Assembly: GCA_018223385.1 (NCBI GenBank)
Contig: JAGTTR010000012.1
Coordinates: forward strand, 48,395-112,394
From: Oscillospiraceae bacterium Marseille-Q3528
GTDB lineage: Bacteria > Bacillota > Clostridia > Lachnospirales > Lachnospiraceae
Reading direction: 5' to 3'
DNA: 64,000 nucleotides
A model generated the notes under the pieces. It saw nothing but the letters and a program-made list of their open reading frames with translations. It searched no databases and was not told the origin of the DNA. Each line of letters opens with the position of its first letter. Position 1 is the first letter of the stretch. The position numbers and the translations under genes were made by a program. Shown piece after piece: positions 42,212 through 51,611 of this stretch.

Positions 42212-43843
42212 ATGCAGACCTATCATGGAAAAAGTGTATTTGGCGGTGTCGCCATTGGAAAAATCTGTGTTTATCAAAAAGGGGAACAGACGGTAAAGCG
42301 CACCCACATTGCGGATACAGAGCAGGAAAAAAAGCGGTTTGATACGGCCGTGCAGACAGCCATCGAGCAGCTGGGGGAGCTTTATGAGAAAGCAGTCAAA
42401 GAGGTGGGCGAGGATCATGCGGCCATTTTCGAGATCCATCAGATGATGCTGGAGGATGACGATTATCTGGATGCGGCACGTCACATCATTGAGACACAGC
42501 ATGTCAATGCGGAGTACGCTGTAGCGGTGACAGGGGATAACTTCGCCCAGATGTTTGCGGACATGGATGATGAATATATGCGGGGCCGGGCAGCGGATGT
42601 GAAAGATATTTCCGAGCGGCTTGTCCGGGTACTATCCGGCAATGCCGGAACCGGCATCCATACAGAAGAGCCGGTGATCATCGTGGCTGATGATCTGGCT
42701 CCCTCCGAAACCGTGCAGCTGGAAAAAGATAAGGTACTGGCTTTTGTCACGGTTCATGGATCTGTCAATTCTCATACTGCGATTCTGGCCCGCACCATGA
42801 GCATTCCGGCACTGATCGGTACAAAGCTGCCGCTGGATGAAACAATAGACGGAAAGCTGGCAGCGGTGGACGGCACCCGTGGGGTACTTTTCGTGGAACC
42901 GGATGAAGAGACGCTTGCTGTTATGGATAAAAGACGACAGGAAGAGCAGGAGAAAAAAGAGCTGCTGCAGCAGTTAAAGGGCAGGGAGACCATGACCCTG
43001 GACGGCAAGAAGATCCGTCTCTATGCCAATATCGGCAACAGTAAGGATCTGGCCTCTGTTCTGCAGAATGATGCTGCCGGCATCGGCCTGTTCCGCAGTG
43101 AGTTCCTCTATCTGGAAAAAGAAGATTTTCCCACGGAGGAAGAGCAGTTTCAGGTATATAAGAAGGTAGTGGAAACCATGGCCGGCAAGCCGGTGATCAT
43201 CCGCACACTGGACATCGGTGCGGATAAGCAGTGTGATTATTTTCATCTCAAGAAAGAGGAAAACCCTGCTATGGGCTGCCGGGCCATCCGTATCTGTCTG
43301 ACAAGACCCGAGATCTTCAAAACTCAGCTGAGGGCATTGTTCCGTGCCAGCGCCTACGGGAACTTAGCCATCATGTATCCCATGATCACCAGTGTGTGGG
43401 AGGTGGAAGCCATCCGCAAAATTGTGGAAGAAGTGAAGGCTGAGCTGACGGCGCAGAATGTAACATTTGGCGATCCGAAGCAGGGTATTATGATCGAGAC
43501 ACCGGCAGCTGTCATGGTGAGCCGGGAGCTGGCGAAGCAGGTTGACTTTTTCAGCATCGGCACCAATGATCTGACACAGTATACGCTGGCCGTGGACCGA
43601 CAGAACACTGAGCTGGACGCCTTTTTTGATCCCCATCACCCGGCAGTGCTGGCCATGATCCACATGGTGGTGGAAAACGCCCACGCCGAGGGTATCTGGG
43701 CCGGCATTTGCGGAGAACTGGGCGCGGATACGAGTCTGACCAGGGAATTCTTGTCCATGGGCGTGGACGAGCTGTCCGTGTCCCCGGGACAGATCCTGCC
43801 CATTCGGAAGATCATCGTGGAATCAAGCGTGCAGGAAGACTGA
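42212..43843 (+). CDS. ptsI: PTS enzyme I
   Basis: A 543-residue phosphoenolpyruvate-protein phosphotransferase. The phospho-His is in VHGSVNSHTAILARTMS. The PEP-binding barrel carries GIGLFRSEFLYLE, RTLDIGADKQ, MGCRAIRICL, and the C-terminal active-site Cys in GICGELGAD. It donates phosphate to HPr. Its place directly after the Ser46-less HPr gene means the locus holds a full PTS chain. Confidence 0.95.
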   Translation: MQTYHGKSVFGGVAIGKICVYQKGEQTVKRTHIADTEQEKKRFDTAVQTAIEQLGELYEKAVKEVGEDHAAIFEIHQMMLEDDDYLDAARHIIETQHVNAEYAVAVTGDNFAQMFADMDDEYMRGRAADVKDISERLVRVLSGNAGTGIHTEEPVIIVADDLAPSETVQLEKDKVLAFVTVHGSVNSHTAILARTMSIPALIGTKLPLDETIDGKLAAVDGTRGVLFVEPDEETLAVMDKRRQEEQEKKELLQQLKGRETMTLDGKKIRLYANIGNSKDLASVLQNDAAGIGLFRSEFLYLEKEDFPTEEEQFQVYKKVVETMAGKPVIIRTLDIGADKQCDYFHLKKEENPAMGCRAIRICLTRPEIFKTQLRALFRASAYGNLAIMYPMITSVWEVEAIRKIVEEVKAELTAQNVTFGDPKQGIMIETPAAVMVSRELAKQVDFFSIGTNDLTQYTLAVDRQNTELDAFFDPHHPAVLAMIHMVVENAHAEGIWAGICGELGADTSLTREFLSMGVDELSVSPGQILPIRKIIVESSVQED

Positions 43844-43916
43844 CAAAAGCAAAAGACCGTCCATCTGCATCATTTGCAAAATCAACGGCGCTTTGGCTGG
43901 TTTTTTCGAATCTGAT

Positions 43917-43945
43917 TTGAAAATTTGCATGTACAGTGTTACAAT
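43917..43945 (+). promoter_or_regulatory. promoter of the DeoR-type fructose regulator
   Basis: TTGAAA-17-TACAAT, about 115 bp before the ATG at 44059. Confidence 0.7.
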
Positions 43946-44058
43946 AAAAGAAAATACAGCGGCAGAAAGCAGCTGCGGGCATGTCCGTTCTTCTGTCAGA
44001 AGTATACAGGAAGGAAAGCTGACAGCAGGGAAAATGGACAGAAAAAGGGGAAGATGTC

Positions 44059-44802
44059 ATGCTGACGGAAAAAAGATATGAAATGATTTTGGAACTTCTG
44101 GATAAAAAACGGAGTGTGACGGTTCCTGAGATCAAAGAGGTGCTGAGGGTGTCAGAATCCACCATCCGCAGAGATCTGACGGCCCTGGACAAGGCTGGGC
44201 GGCTGACGAAAGTATTCGGCGGCGCCGTATCCGCAGAGGGTACGTTTACGGGCACGGAGCCGTCGGTTGCCCAGAAGCTGGAAGTGCAGCAGGAGGAAAA
44301 ACGGCGGATAGCCCAGTTTGCGGCAGGTCTCATTCAGGCAGACGATTTTATTTATCTGGATGCGGGCACTACCACGGGTTACATTCTGGATTATCTGCCG
44401 GTGCACAGCGCCACCTTTGTGACCAACGCAGTATCCCACGCCCGGAAGCTGGCGGCGGCCGGTAACCGGGTCATCCTCATCGGCGGCGAGCTGAAAGGTA
44501 CTACGGAAGCTGTGGTGGGCAGCCAGGCTATTCTTGCCATTCAGGGCTATCACTTTACGAAGGGTTTTTTTGGTACCAACGGTGTCAGCAAACGCCATGG
44601 TTTTACCACACCGGATCCAAGCGAGGCTCTGGTGAAGCAGGCGGCCATGCGGCAGACAGAGAATTGTTACGTGCTGGCGGACAGCCAGAAATTTGGCACC
44701 GTCAGCTCCGTGACCTTCGCGCCCTTTGACGGGGCGATGATTCTGACGGAGACAGAAGTTCCGGAAGGCTTTGCCGGGAGCAAAAATGTGCGGATCGTAT
44801 AA
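44059..44802 (+). CDS. DeoR/GlpR-family regulator (probable FruR)
   Basis: A 247-residue regulator. The N-terminal helix-turn-helix (VPEIKEVLRVSESTIRRDLTALDKAGRL) is followed by the sugar-phosphate-sensing domain (IYLDAGTTTGYIL, VTNAVSHARKLA, GGELKGTTEAVVG, FFGTNGVSKRHGFTT, YVLADSQKFG). It is likely to control the fruK operon in response to fructose-1-phosphate, as FruR does elsewhere. It has its own promoter and a strong terminator. Confidence 0.92.
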   Translation: MLTEKRYEMILELLDKKRSVTVPEIKEVLRVSESTIRRDLTALDKAGRLTKVFGGAVSAEGTFTGTEPSVAQKLEVQQEEKRRIAQFAAGLIQADDFIYLDAGTTTGYILDYLPVHSATFVTNAVSHARKLAAAGNRVILIGGELKGTTEAVVGSQAILAIQGYHFTKGFFGTNGVSKRHGFTTPDPSEALVKQAAMRQTENCYVLADSQKFGTVSSVTFAPFDGAMILTETEVPEGFAGSKNVRIV

Positions 44803-44817
44803 CTATAACATAAAAAC

Positions 44818-44860
44818 AAAGGGAGAGGCTTCGTAAGGAAGTCCTCTCCCTTTGGCTTTT
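44818..44860 (+). terminator. terminator after the fructose regulator; last clear core feature
   Basis: AAAGGGAGAGGCTTC pairs with GGAAGTCCTCTCCCTTT, followed by GGCTTTT. Mobile-element genes begin directly after. Confidence 0.85.
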
Positions 44861-44918
44861 GTAATCGGCCGGAATGATTGGATTGTAGGTAAAATCAATC
44901 ATATTGGAGGATTACAAA

Positions 44919-45296
44919 ATGGACAAGTACATTTATAACGAGAAAAACGGGCTTTGGTATGAATTGCAGGGTGATTATTATCTTCCCTGCCTGAAACTGC
45001 CGGAGGAACCTGAGGTACACATTGGTATCTGGGGACAACGGCATCGCCGATACCTCAAAGGCCACCACAAAGCGCTGTATACCTCTCTGCTTACCAGCGG
45101 CAAGTTGAACAGTTACCTTGCTGACATTGACCGGCAAGCAGAAGAAATGTTCTCTCGGCTGATAAATCAGCTTTCCGAAAAAGAGGGCGTAACGGAAGCA
45201 CTCAAAGCAGAACACCTAATGCTGTGGGTACAGAAGATGAACAGCATCCGCAACACCGCTATGGAGGTTGTTTCAAACGATTTAATTTACGCATAA
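44919..45296 (+). CDS. TnpV-family transposon-encoded protein
   Basis: A 125-residue protein with the TnpV layout: MDKYIYNEKNGLWYELQGDY at the start, IGIWGQRHRRYLKGHHKALY in the middle, and WVQKMNSIRNTAMEVVSNDL at the end. TnpV is carried by Tn4451-like and related clostridial elements; its role is unknown. GGAGG lies 8 bases before the ATG at 44919. This is the first mobile-element gene after the fructose locus and marks the left side of the accessory region. Confidence 0.88.
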   Translation: MDKYIYNEKNGLWYELQGDYYLPCLKLPEEPEVHIGIWGQRHRRYLKGHHKALYTSLLTSGKLNSYLADIDRQAEEMFSRLINQLSEKEGVTEALKAEHLMLWVQKMNSIRNTAMEVVSNDLIYA

Positions 45297-45307
45297 CAAA
45301 CAATCGG

Positions 45308-45343
45308 AAAGGCTGCTGTCAAGCGACGGCGGCTTTTCTTTTT
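45308..45343 (+). terminator. terminator after TnpV
   Basis: AAAGGCTGCTGTC pairs with GACGGCGGCTTTT (wobbles), followed by CTTTTT. Confidence 0.75.
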
Positions 45344-45433
45344 CGGAAAGTATTCAAGAAGTCATAAAGTTTTGTGTACAGTTGAAGAAGGTCAATAGAT
45401 TTTGTGTGGAATTTATATTTTTTCAAGAAAGTA

Positions 45434-45478
45434 CTTGATTTATCAAGGAGAGGGAGTATATGATAATATATCATGATA
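45434..45478 (+). promoter_or_regulatory. palindromes in front of the TetR gene
   Basis: CTTGATTTATCAAG (45434-45447) is a perfect 14-bp palindrome, and ATGAT-N5-ATCAT follows near 45459. Both are suited to a TetR-family dimer and probably form the autoregulatory operator. Confidence 0.45.
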
Positions 45479-45511
45479 GATTATATTCGGCGGGAAAGGA
45501 GTTTTTTTGTC

Positions 45512-46075
45512 TTGAAAACATCAAAGAAGGCTGAGAGGACGAAGGAAATCATCGGTATATGCCTTGACTGTTTTGTTGAAAAAGGGCTTACGGTAACGAC
45601 CACCACAGATCTCTGCAATGCAAACAATCTGCAAAATGGCGGTATCTATTACTATTTTGACACGAAGGAAGAAATAGTTTTGGCTTGTGCCGAAGAAGCA
45701 ATTTCCCGCATTGAGCAGGGTGCGTTCAGCATTGCCCTTGAAGATATCAAAGATGTTGCCAATATGATGAACCATCTCGGCACTCTTGCGGATGAACTGT
45801 CTCCGGTTATGCGTTTTCTGGTCAGCGTATGTGTGTCGCAGGAATACGGAAACAAAGTCAAGCCATACCTTGTACAGCTTGCAGGTCGCTACCCTTATTA
45901 TACGAAAAAAATCGCCGAGATTCTCGGCTGCACCGCAGCGGAGGTAGAACCGTATGTCCACCTGTCTATTCTGGCGCTGAACAACTATATGATTTTTAAT
46001 GAGCGGGCGCTGTTCCTGCCGCAGATAGAGGCGGCGAAAAAAGGACTGATGCAGCTTGCGAAAAGGAAGGGATGA
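45512..46075 (+). CDS. TetR/AcrR-family regulator
   Basis: About 187 residues. The helix-turn-helix reads GLTVTTTTDLCNANNLQNGGIYYYFDTKEEIVLAC. The C-terminal ligand domain is not specific. An ATG at 45473 in frame lacks a ribosome site; AAAGGAG precedes a TTG at 45512 by ten bases, giving the usual short N-terminus (LKTSKKAERTKEII). It is placed before the surface-protein gene with a 54-bp gap, so it may control that gene. Confidence 0.85.
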   Translation: MKTSKKAERTKEIIGICLDCFVEKGLTVTTTTDLCNANNLQNGGIYYYFDTKEEIVLACAEEAISRIEQGAFSIALEDIKDVANMMNHLGTLADELSPVMRFLVSVCVSQEYGNKVKPYLVQLAGRYPYYTKKIAEILGCTAAEVEPYVHLSILALNNYMIFNERALFLPQIEAAKKGLMQLAKRKG

Positions 46076-46129
46076 TACGGATTATAACAATTATCTGAAA
46101 AAAGTAAAAATAAAACACAGGAGGATCTT

Positions 46130-48508
46130 ATGAGAAAAAGAATACTACCGTTTATAATGATAATGTTGATGATCTTTACTGCTCTGCCAATTTCGGCGAG
46201 TGCATCGACGCTCTATTATGGCAAAACAATCAATTCCGGCGAAACATACACAGATACTTCATTTGAAATGTGGTGCTGGTATGGGAATGAAACCTTCACA
46301 AACAATGGGACAGTTAATATTTCAAATGGCTTTACACTTGGTTATCAGGCAAGCTTTGTAAATAACAGTGAATTTACATTTACCGGTTCCGATTCAACAT
46401 TTGGTGTCAGTTCCGGTTGTTCCTTCCAAAATAACGGAACTGCAAGAATCAGTGGCTGTTACAACTTGGGCTTGGAAGATTCTTTTGTTAACACCGGCAC
46501 ATTATATCTATCCGATATTAGTAATTTTAACGTTTCCGGTGTAGTGAATACCGGAAAAATTGTGTGTGGAAACGGTGTGCCGGATGGGCTTATCGAAGCT
46601 TTGAAAGAAAAGTCCTCCGGTGATGGAACAGTTGTAAAAGAGGGAGAATCCGCTCCCTCAGCATCAACTAAGTATACTATTACTTATGATTTAAATGGTG
46701 GAAGCTGGAAAAACACACCCGATGAAAGTATTTACTCATATTATTACAAGACAAACGATGCCACACCGTACTATAAGATTGGATTTGACAAACCATTTGA
46801 TACATTGAACAGCAATCTGGAGCGAGACAACTACGATTTCATCGGTTGGACATGTGATAAAGATAGCAGTCAAACGCCGTCAAAATACCTGGATATTATG
46901 ACAGAATGGCAATCCAATATAACATTGACTGCGCACTGGCAGCCGAAACAGCAATATGTGTTTTACTACCTAAATGGCGGAACATTTTCTAATGATATTA
47001 CAACACCTGAAATTAAGCAGGGTGACGGTGTATTATATTCACTTTTCAATGTTGAAAGTGACGATTTTACACTACCTACTCCAACAAAACCGGGGTACGA
47101 TTTTATCGGTTGGGGAGTAGGCGGTACATCGGATGTATATTCTACCGTCACGATTACAAAAGGAACTGTTGGGAATCAATCATATACAGCAAAATGGAAA
47201 GCGAATGGTAATACACCCTACACAGTAAACATCTATTATATGGATGCAAATGGGCAATATAAGGAAGTTCCGGACATAACAAGAACCGAAGCCGGTGAGA
47301 CAGATACAACAGCAACTGTACCTTCCTCCGCATATATTAAAGATGGTTTTTCGTATGATAGTACGAAATCATCTGACAGCGGCACAATAACGGGAGACGG
47401 TAAACTGCAATTGTCCCTCTATTACGCAAGAAATCAATATGATATTGCGTTCAAGTCATATGATGGAAGCGAAACTCTGTATAGCTATAAAGGCTATTAT
47501 GGAACAGAGATTACATTCCAAGGTAACAAACCTGTCATCAAAGACGAAGATTATATCTATACTTTTGTCGGATGGTCAGCAAATAAGAATTCACCGTATG
47601 CGCTTTCTTCATTGGGAACGGTAACGGAAAACAAGACATTTTATGCTGCCTTTGAAAAGGAAGCCACATTTTGCCTTATAACCTTTGCGGATACGACAGG
47701 GTTTGCTCCGTTGAAGGATACGACCTACAAGCTGAAAAAAGGCGAGGATTTCAGTATTAACCTTTACCTTGCCAGTGAAAAATATTATGTTGGCACGAAG
47801 CAATGGGGACTTACCTTTAAAGAACTGTTCATTGCAGGTAATGACGGAAAAGGCTTGAAACTGGGAACTGACTTCACCTATTCCTATGATGGATATGGGA
47901 AACCGATTGTCCTTTCTGTCCCGAATGTTACAAAGGATTTGAACATCACCTTTAAAGCCTGCTATCACGAAACTCACGATTATAATCCGGAATTTGATGT
48001 CATTAAGGAAAATGCTACCTGCTCCAAAGAAGGGGAGGTTCTTCGTACCTGCTATAAGTGCGGTAAAGTCGTGAGTGAAAAAATAAGCGTTGCACCGGAT
48101 AACCATACCGACTTGAAGCACATTGAAGCAAAAGCGGCAACCAAGACTTCTGAAGGCAATATCGAATACTGGTATTGCGAAGGATGCGGCAAATATTACA
48201 AGGATGCCAAAGCAACACAGGAAATCACCAAGGAGCAAACTGTAACGGCAAAGCTTCCGAGTGATAACAATACAAGCGCTGGCGGTAGCACCGGTAATAA
48301 CAATAAACCAAGCAGCAATGCAACTACCTCGCCTCAGACCGGCGGCAGCACTGGTAATAACAATAAACCGAGCAGTAATGCAACTACCTCGCCTCAGACC
48401 GGAGACAATAGCAATCTCACATTGTGGATTGCACTGTTGCTTGCCAGTGGCGGCGCAGTAACCGCAACAACCATTTACGGCAGAAAGAAAAAGCGCAGCG
48501 TAAAGTAA
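46130..48508 (+). CDS. sortase-anchored surface protein with InlB-type repeats
   Basis: A 792-residue secreted protein. A signal peptide (RILPFIMIMLMIFTALPISA) is followed by a ~120-residue Asn/Thr/Gly-rich beta region. Two InlB/Listeria-Bacteroides-type repeats follow (ITYDLNGGSW ... FIGW ... TAHW; FYYLNGGTF ... FIGW ... AKW). Then come a MucBP-like stretch (VNIYYMDANGQYKEV), a third repeat-like part, and a Cys-containing module (CYKCGKVV; WYCEGCGKYY). The C-terminus is a Ser/Asn/Thr wall spacer with SPQTG, a membrane helix and RKKKRSVK. SPQTG is an LPxTG-like motif. A+T content is higher than in core genes. Ligand unknown. Confidence 0.85.
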   Translation: MRKRILPFIMIMLMIFTALPISASASTLYYGKTINSGETYTDTSFEMWCWYGNETFTNNGTVNISNGFTLGYQASFVNNSEFTFTGSDSTFGVSSGCSFQNNGTARISGCYNLGLEDSFVNTGTLYLSDISNFNVSGVVNTGKIVCGNGVPDGLIEALKEKSSGDGTVVKEGESAPSASTKYTITYDLNGGSWKNTPDESIYSYYYKTNDATPYYKIGFDKPFDTLNSNLERDNYDFIGWTCDKDSSQTPSKYLDIMTEWQSNITLTAHWQPKQQYVFYYLNGGTFSNDITTPEIKQGDGVLYSLFNVESDDFTLPTPTKPGYDFIGWGVGGTSDVYSTVTITKGTVGNQSYTAKWKANGNTPYTVNIYYMDANGQYKEVPDITRTEAGETDTTATVPSSAYIKDGFSYDSTKSSDSGTITGDGKLQLSLYYARNQYDIAFKSYDGSETLYSYKGYYGTEITFQGNKPVIKDEDYIYTFVGWSANKNSPYALSSLGTVTENKTFYAAFEKEATFCLITFADTTGFAPLKDTTYKLKKGEDFSINLYLASEKYYVGTKQWGLTFKELFIAGNDGKGLKLGTDFTYSYDGYGKPIVLSVPNVTKDLNITFKACYHETHDYNPEFDVIKENATCSKEGEVLRTCYKCGKVVSEKISVAPDNHTDLKHIEAKAATKTSEGNIEYWYCEGCGKYYKDAKATQEITKEQTVTAKLPSDNNTSAGGSTGNNNKPSSNATTSPQTGGSTGNNNKPSSNATTSPQTGDNSNLTLWIALLLASGGAVTATTIYGRKKKRSVK
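48281..48400 (+). repeat. two tandem 60-bp units encoding a duplicated SPQTG spacer
   Basis: Two nearly identical 60-bp copies (48281-48340 and 48341-48400) encode GGSTGNNNKPSSNATTSPQT twice. The sortase-like motif SPQTG therefore occurs twice, 20 residues apart; only the second is followed by the membrane helix. Confidence 0.85.
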
Positions 48509-48527
48509 AATCAAATATTTAACCCAA

Positions 48528-48560
48528 GGGCGGCTGTCGGAAACGGCAGCCGTCTTTCCT
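48528..48560 (+). terminator. terminator after the surface protein
   Basis: CGGCTGTC and its partner CGGCAGCCG form a GC-rich stem followed by TCTTTCCT. Confidence 0.7.
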
Positions 48561-48581
48561 GTCACAATATACCGAAAAAGA

Positions 48582-48840
48582 TTGACGAACAAGTGTTCTA
48601 CATGATATAATCTATATGCTCTCCTTGGAGAGCTACAATTGAATATCTGAGTGAAACACAAGGCAGCTGCCAACAGAGATTGCGGCTGCGCCGTTCCTGT
48701 TGCAGCGTCTGCCTGCGGGACGGAAAAAGCAGACACTGAAGGTTTCTGAATTTCAGAGCCGGTACATAGTTTCATCAAAGATATGGCGAGAGATTTTCTC
48801 CGCTGATTTGATGTGCTGTGTACCGGCTCTTTTTGTCGTT
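48582..48840 (+). ncRNA. promoter-to-terminator unit before the recombinase; candidate leader RNA
   Basis: TTGACG-18-TATAAT (48582-48611) is followed by about 220 bp rich in hairpins and then a terminator in which AGAGCCGGTACA (48752) pairs with TGTACCGGCTCT (near 48819-48830) and TTTTT. No convincing gene lies inside. From 48840 to the recombinase start at 49200 there is only a weak open frame. It could be an attenuated leader of the recombinase or a separate small RNA. Confidence 0.45.
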
Positions 48841-49199
48841 TGCGGAAAGTTTACAAAATTTATTTCGTTCAAACTGAAAACGATTTCCCGATTGATTATG
48901 GGGAGGACAAAGAGCCGACCTGACAACTGAATGACCGTCCGAATGGGATATGACTCGGCCACGACCTCCTCGATGGGAGCGAGCGGAGCGACGCTACGGT
49001 GAGATTCCGGGGCAGGCACAGAAAAACGATATTCGGAGAAAACGGCAAAGAGAAAGCTGATGTCCACGGGGATAGCGAGCATCGGATTGTGACCCCACAA
49101 TCCAAATCCACAGCCTAACGGAAAAGAAGTTTTAGGATATATATTGCAAGCAGTCCATTGAATATGGCTGCGAATAAAAGACGGAAAGGAGGTCAGAAA

Positions 49200-50455
49200 G
49201 TGCCTAAAATCAGGGATTTTAACAGAGTTACAGCTCTCTATGAAAGGCTGTCCAAGGATGATGAGCAGCAGGGCGAATCGAACTCAATACTGAATCAAAA
49301 GAGATTTCTCGAAGATTTTGCCCGCAAAAGCGGTATGACGAACATCAAGCATTTTACCGATGACGGTTACACAGGGCGTAACTTCAACCGTCCCGGATTT
49401 CAGGCAATGCTTGCAGAAGCCGAAGCCGGAAAAATCGGCACGATTATCGTCAAGGATATGAGCCGTTTCGGCAGAAACTATCTTGAAGTTGGCTTTTATA
49501 CCGAGATTCTGTTCCCCAAGAAGCAGATACGCTTTATCGCAATCAATAACAGCGTGGACAGCGGCAAACCACAGGATAACGACTTTACCCCATTCCTCAA
49601 CATAATGAACGAGTGGTATGCCAAGGACACCAGCAACAAGATAAAGTCCATCTTTCTGTCCCGTATGAATGATGGCAAACGCTGCTCCGGCAGCATTCCC
49701 TACGGCCACAATCGACTGCCCGAAGATAAACAGACCTTAGTGGTCGATCCTGTTGCTTCTCAGGTGGTAAAACACATCTTTGAGCTTGCGGCAGTAAGAT
49801 GTCCTATCAGACGAACTACTACAAAAGCGATGCCCCCTACCACTCGTTCCGATGCAGCAGCTACGGGAACAGAACCGTGAACTGCACCATCCATCATATC
49901 AGCGACAAAGTCCTCTATCAGTTGGTACTGCGCTCTATCCAACGCCTTTCAAGCCACATTATCGCAGATGAGCGTGGCTTTGCGGAAGAACTGAAAAGCA
50001 AATGGGAAGCACAGGCGAATGGCGAACCGCAAAAGCAAAAGGATGAACTTCAGACAATCAATCGCAGACTGAACGAGCTTGACCGCCTGATTGGAAGTCT
50101 TTATGAGAATTTCATTTCAGGTCTGCTGCCTGAAAAGCAGTACAAGTCCCTGATGAAAAAATATTCTGCTGAGCAGGACAGCCTTGAGAGCCAAGTATCG
50201 GAAATTCAGGAGAAGCTGGAGCAAACCAAAGCCCAGCGGCTCAAGAAATACAGTCAGGAGGGGCATCTGACCCTCGATATGATGCGTGTCATCATGGGTG
50301 AGGAAAAGAAAAGCGATCTGGACCGAGTGACATTTACCTCTGACACCTTGCGGAAGTATTTCCCTAAAAGCTATACGCCCCAGCGGATGCAGGAAACCAT
50401 CATCAAGCTATTGGAACAATGGCAGCGTAAACGTCAGAGAGACCAGGAGCGATGA
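49200..50455 (+). pseudogene. large serine recombinase (TnpX type), broken by deletion and frameshift
   Basis: The N-terminal resolvase domain is intact (VTALYERLSKDDE with the catalytic Ser, GYTGRNFNRPGFQAML, IIVKDMSRFGRNYLEVGFYTE). After HIFELAA (about 49790) the frame goes into nonsense and stops at 49880. The homologous sequence resumes in another frame from about 49799 with part of the zinc ribbon (YHSFRCSSYGNRTVNC) and the coiled-coil end up to 50455. About 130 codons covering the recombinase domain and the first zinc-ribbon CxxC are missing compared with the family. GTG at 49200 behind AAGGAGG is the start. The element probably cannot excise by itself. Confidence 0.85.
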
Positions 50456-50467
50456 AAGGAGCCGCCT

Positions 50468-50758
50468 ATGAAAGATATTTCAGCAAGGGAGCTGAAAGGA
50501 CATAACATTCTTGCTGTGGAACGCTTTAAGGACAGCTATCAGAACGCTCTCCAAGATCATCAGCGCCGGAAAATCAAAATCAAGCGGTATGACCGTGTTG
50601 TTGAGGGACACATCCTCGACTTTAAGCCGGGAAAGAAATGCACAAGAAAAGATACTCCATTTGCGGAGGGAGGAACGGCGTTTCTTCGCCGCACCTTCCT
50701 CTGCTTTTTCTTTTTGTCTGTATCCTTGTCTTTTGCCTGTCCGCACCGGATAATATGA
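50468..50758 (+). CDS. small mobile-element protein of unknown function
   Basis: A 96-residue open frame behind AAAGGAG. The first ~60 residues are charged and look coding (DISARELKGHNILAVERFKD; KIKRYDRVVEGHILDFKPG). The end is hydrophobic and Phe-rich (FLCFFFLSVSLSFACP) and may be a frame run-on after a truncation. It follows the broken recombinase by 12 bp. I do not recognise a function. Confidence 0.5.
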   Translation: MKDISARELKGHNILAVERFKDSYQNALQDHQRRKIKIKRYDRVVEGHILDFKPGKKCTRKDTPFAEGGTAFLRRTFLCFFFLSVSLSFACPHRII

Positions 50759-50793
50759 GTAGAATAAGAAGCGTAGCAAAGGAGTGAAAACAG

Positions 50794-51096
50794 ATGCTGA
50801 CCTTTGAAAAGGTGCTGGAGATTTTTGCGGATTACCTGACCGCAGACGAGACCATAGAAGTTTATATCAGCTGCCATGGATGTGTAAGAGTTGAATTTGA
50901 CCAAGATTTTCACTATTGCTCTGGCGAGGTGTGCCATACTCCCAAGGAACTGTTCGACCTCTTAGCCGATGATTACCGGACTTATCTGGAGATTGAACTG
51001 ACCAAAGGAAAACGGGAAGTGACGGAAGATGATGAGAGAGAAGCGGATGCCCTGTGCAAACGGCATCTGGAGCGTTGGAAGGAGGAACAGGAATGA
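50794..51096 (+). CDS. conserved hypothetical protein of conjugative elements
   Basis: A 100-residue acidic protein (MLTFEKVLEIFADYLTADET, IELTKGKREVTEDDEREADA). AAAGGAGTG precedes the ATG. Its stop overlaps the next start (ATGA), so it is coupled to the CD1845-type gene, as in clostridial conjugative transposons. The function is unknown. Confidence 0.65.
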   Translation: MLTFEKVLEIFADYLTADETIEVYISCHGCVRVEFDQDFHYCSGEVCHTPKELFDLLADDYRTYLEIELTKGKREVTEDDEREADALCKRHLERWKEEQE

Positions 51097-51392
51097 AGAT
51101 TTTGAAATGTCTGCTGATGATCATAACTGCACCAGTCATTTTGGTGTTGACGCTTTTTGTCTGGCTCTGCACGGGGCTGATCTACATATCCAGTCTGGTG
51201 CTTGGTCTACTAAGCACGGTAATTGCTCTGCTTGGCGTGGCTGTGATTATTACCTATTCCCCGCAGAATGGTGTGATTTTGCTGGTTATAGCTTTTTTGA
51301 TTAGCCCGATGGGATTGCCGCTTGCGGCGATCTGGCTGTTGGGTAAGGTGCAGAGTTTGAAATATGCAATTCAGGACAGAGTGTACGGGTGA
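51093..51392 (+). CDS. CD1845-family membrane protein
   Basis: A 99-residue protein with three hydrophobic segments (TAPVILVLTLFVWLCTGLIY; LSTVIALLGVAVII; VILLVIAFLISPMGLPLAAI) and the family ending LKYAIQDRVYG. Known from Tn1549-like elements such as those of Clostridioides difficile. The ATG at 51093 overlaps the previous stop. Function in transfer is unknown. Confidence 0.82.
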   Translation: MKILKCLLMIITAPVILVLTLFVWLCTGLIYISSLVLGLLSTVIALLGVAVIITYSPQNGVILLVIAFLISPMGLPLAAIWLLGKVQSLKYAIQDRVYG

Positions 51393-51540
51393 ATGTATCT
51401 TGCTCACAATCTTGGTCATTGACTAAGTTGTTCTGACTAAGATGGTAGGGTTATAGTATGATAAATATTTTGTGAAAAATGGCTGAGAAAGAATTTATTT
51501 ATAAATTTTGAAGAAAAACTGCAAAAACAAGCTGTAAATA

Positions 51541-51569
51541 TTGACCGAAGCATTTTTAACTGTTATAAT
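51541..51569 (+). promoter_or_regulatory. promoter of the RloA/RloB-like pair
   Basis: TTGACC-17-TATAAT, about 40 bp before the ATG, giving the defence-like pair its own transcription inside the element. Confidence 0.8.
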
Positions 51570-51611
51570 AGTGACTGAAAATACGAATACTGAGAATGGA
51601 GGTATTCAATT

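Noticed and set aside
47609..48778. 389-codon minus-strand open frame opposite the surface protein
   Set aside because: It mirrors the repeats of the plus-strand protein and has no ribosome site; the plus strand has signal peptide and anchor.
48700..48930. 76-codon frame upstream of the recombinase
   Set aside because: It overlaps the terminator arms at 48752-48836 and has no clear ribosome site; kept only as part of the leader region.
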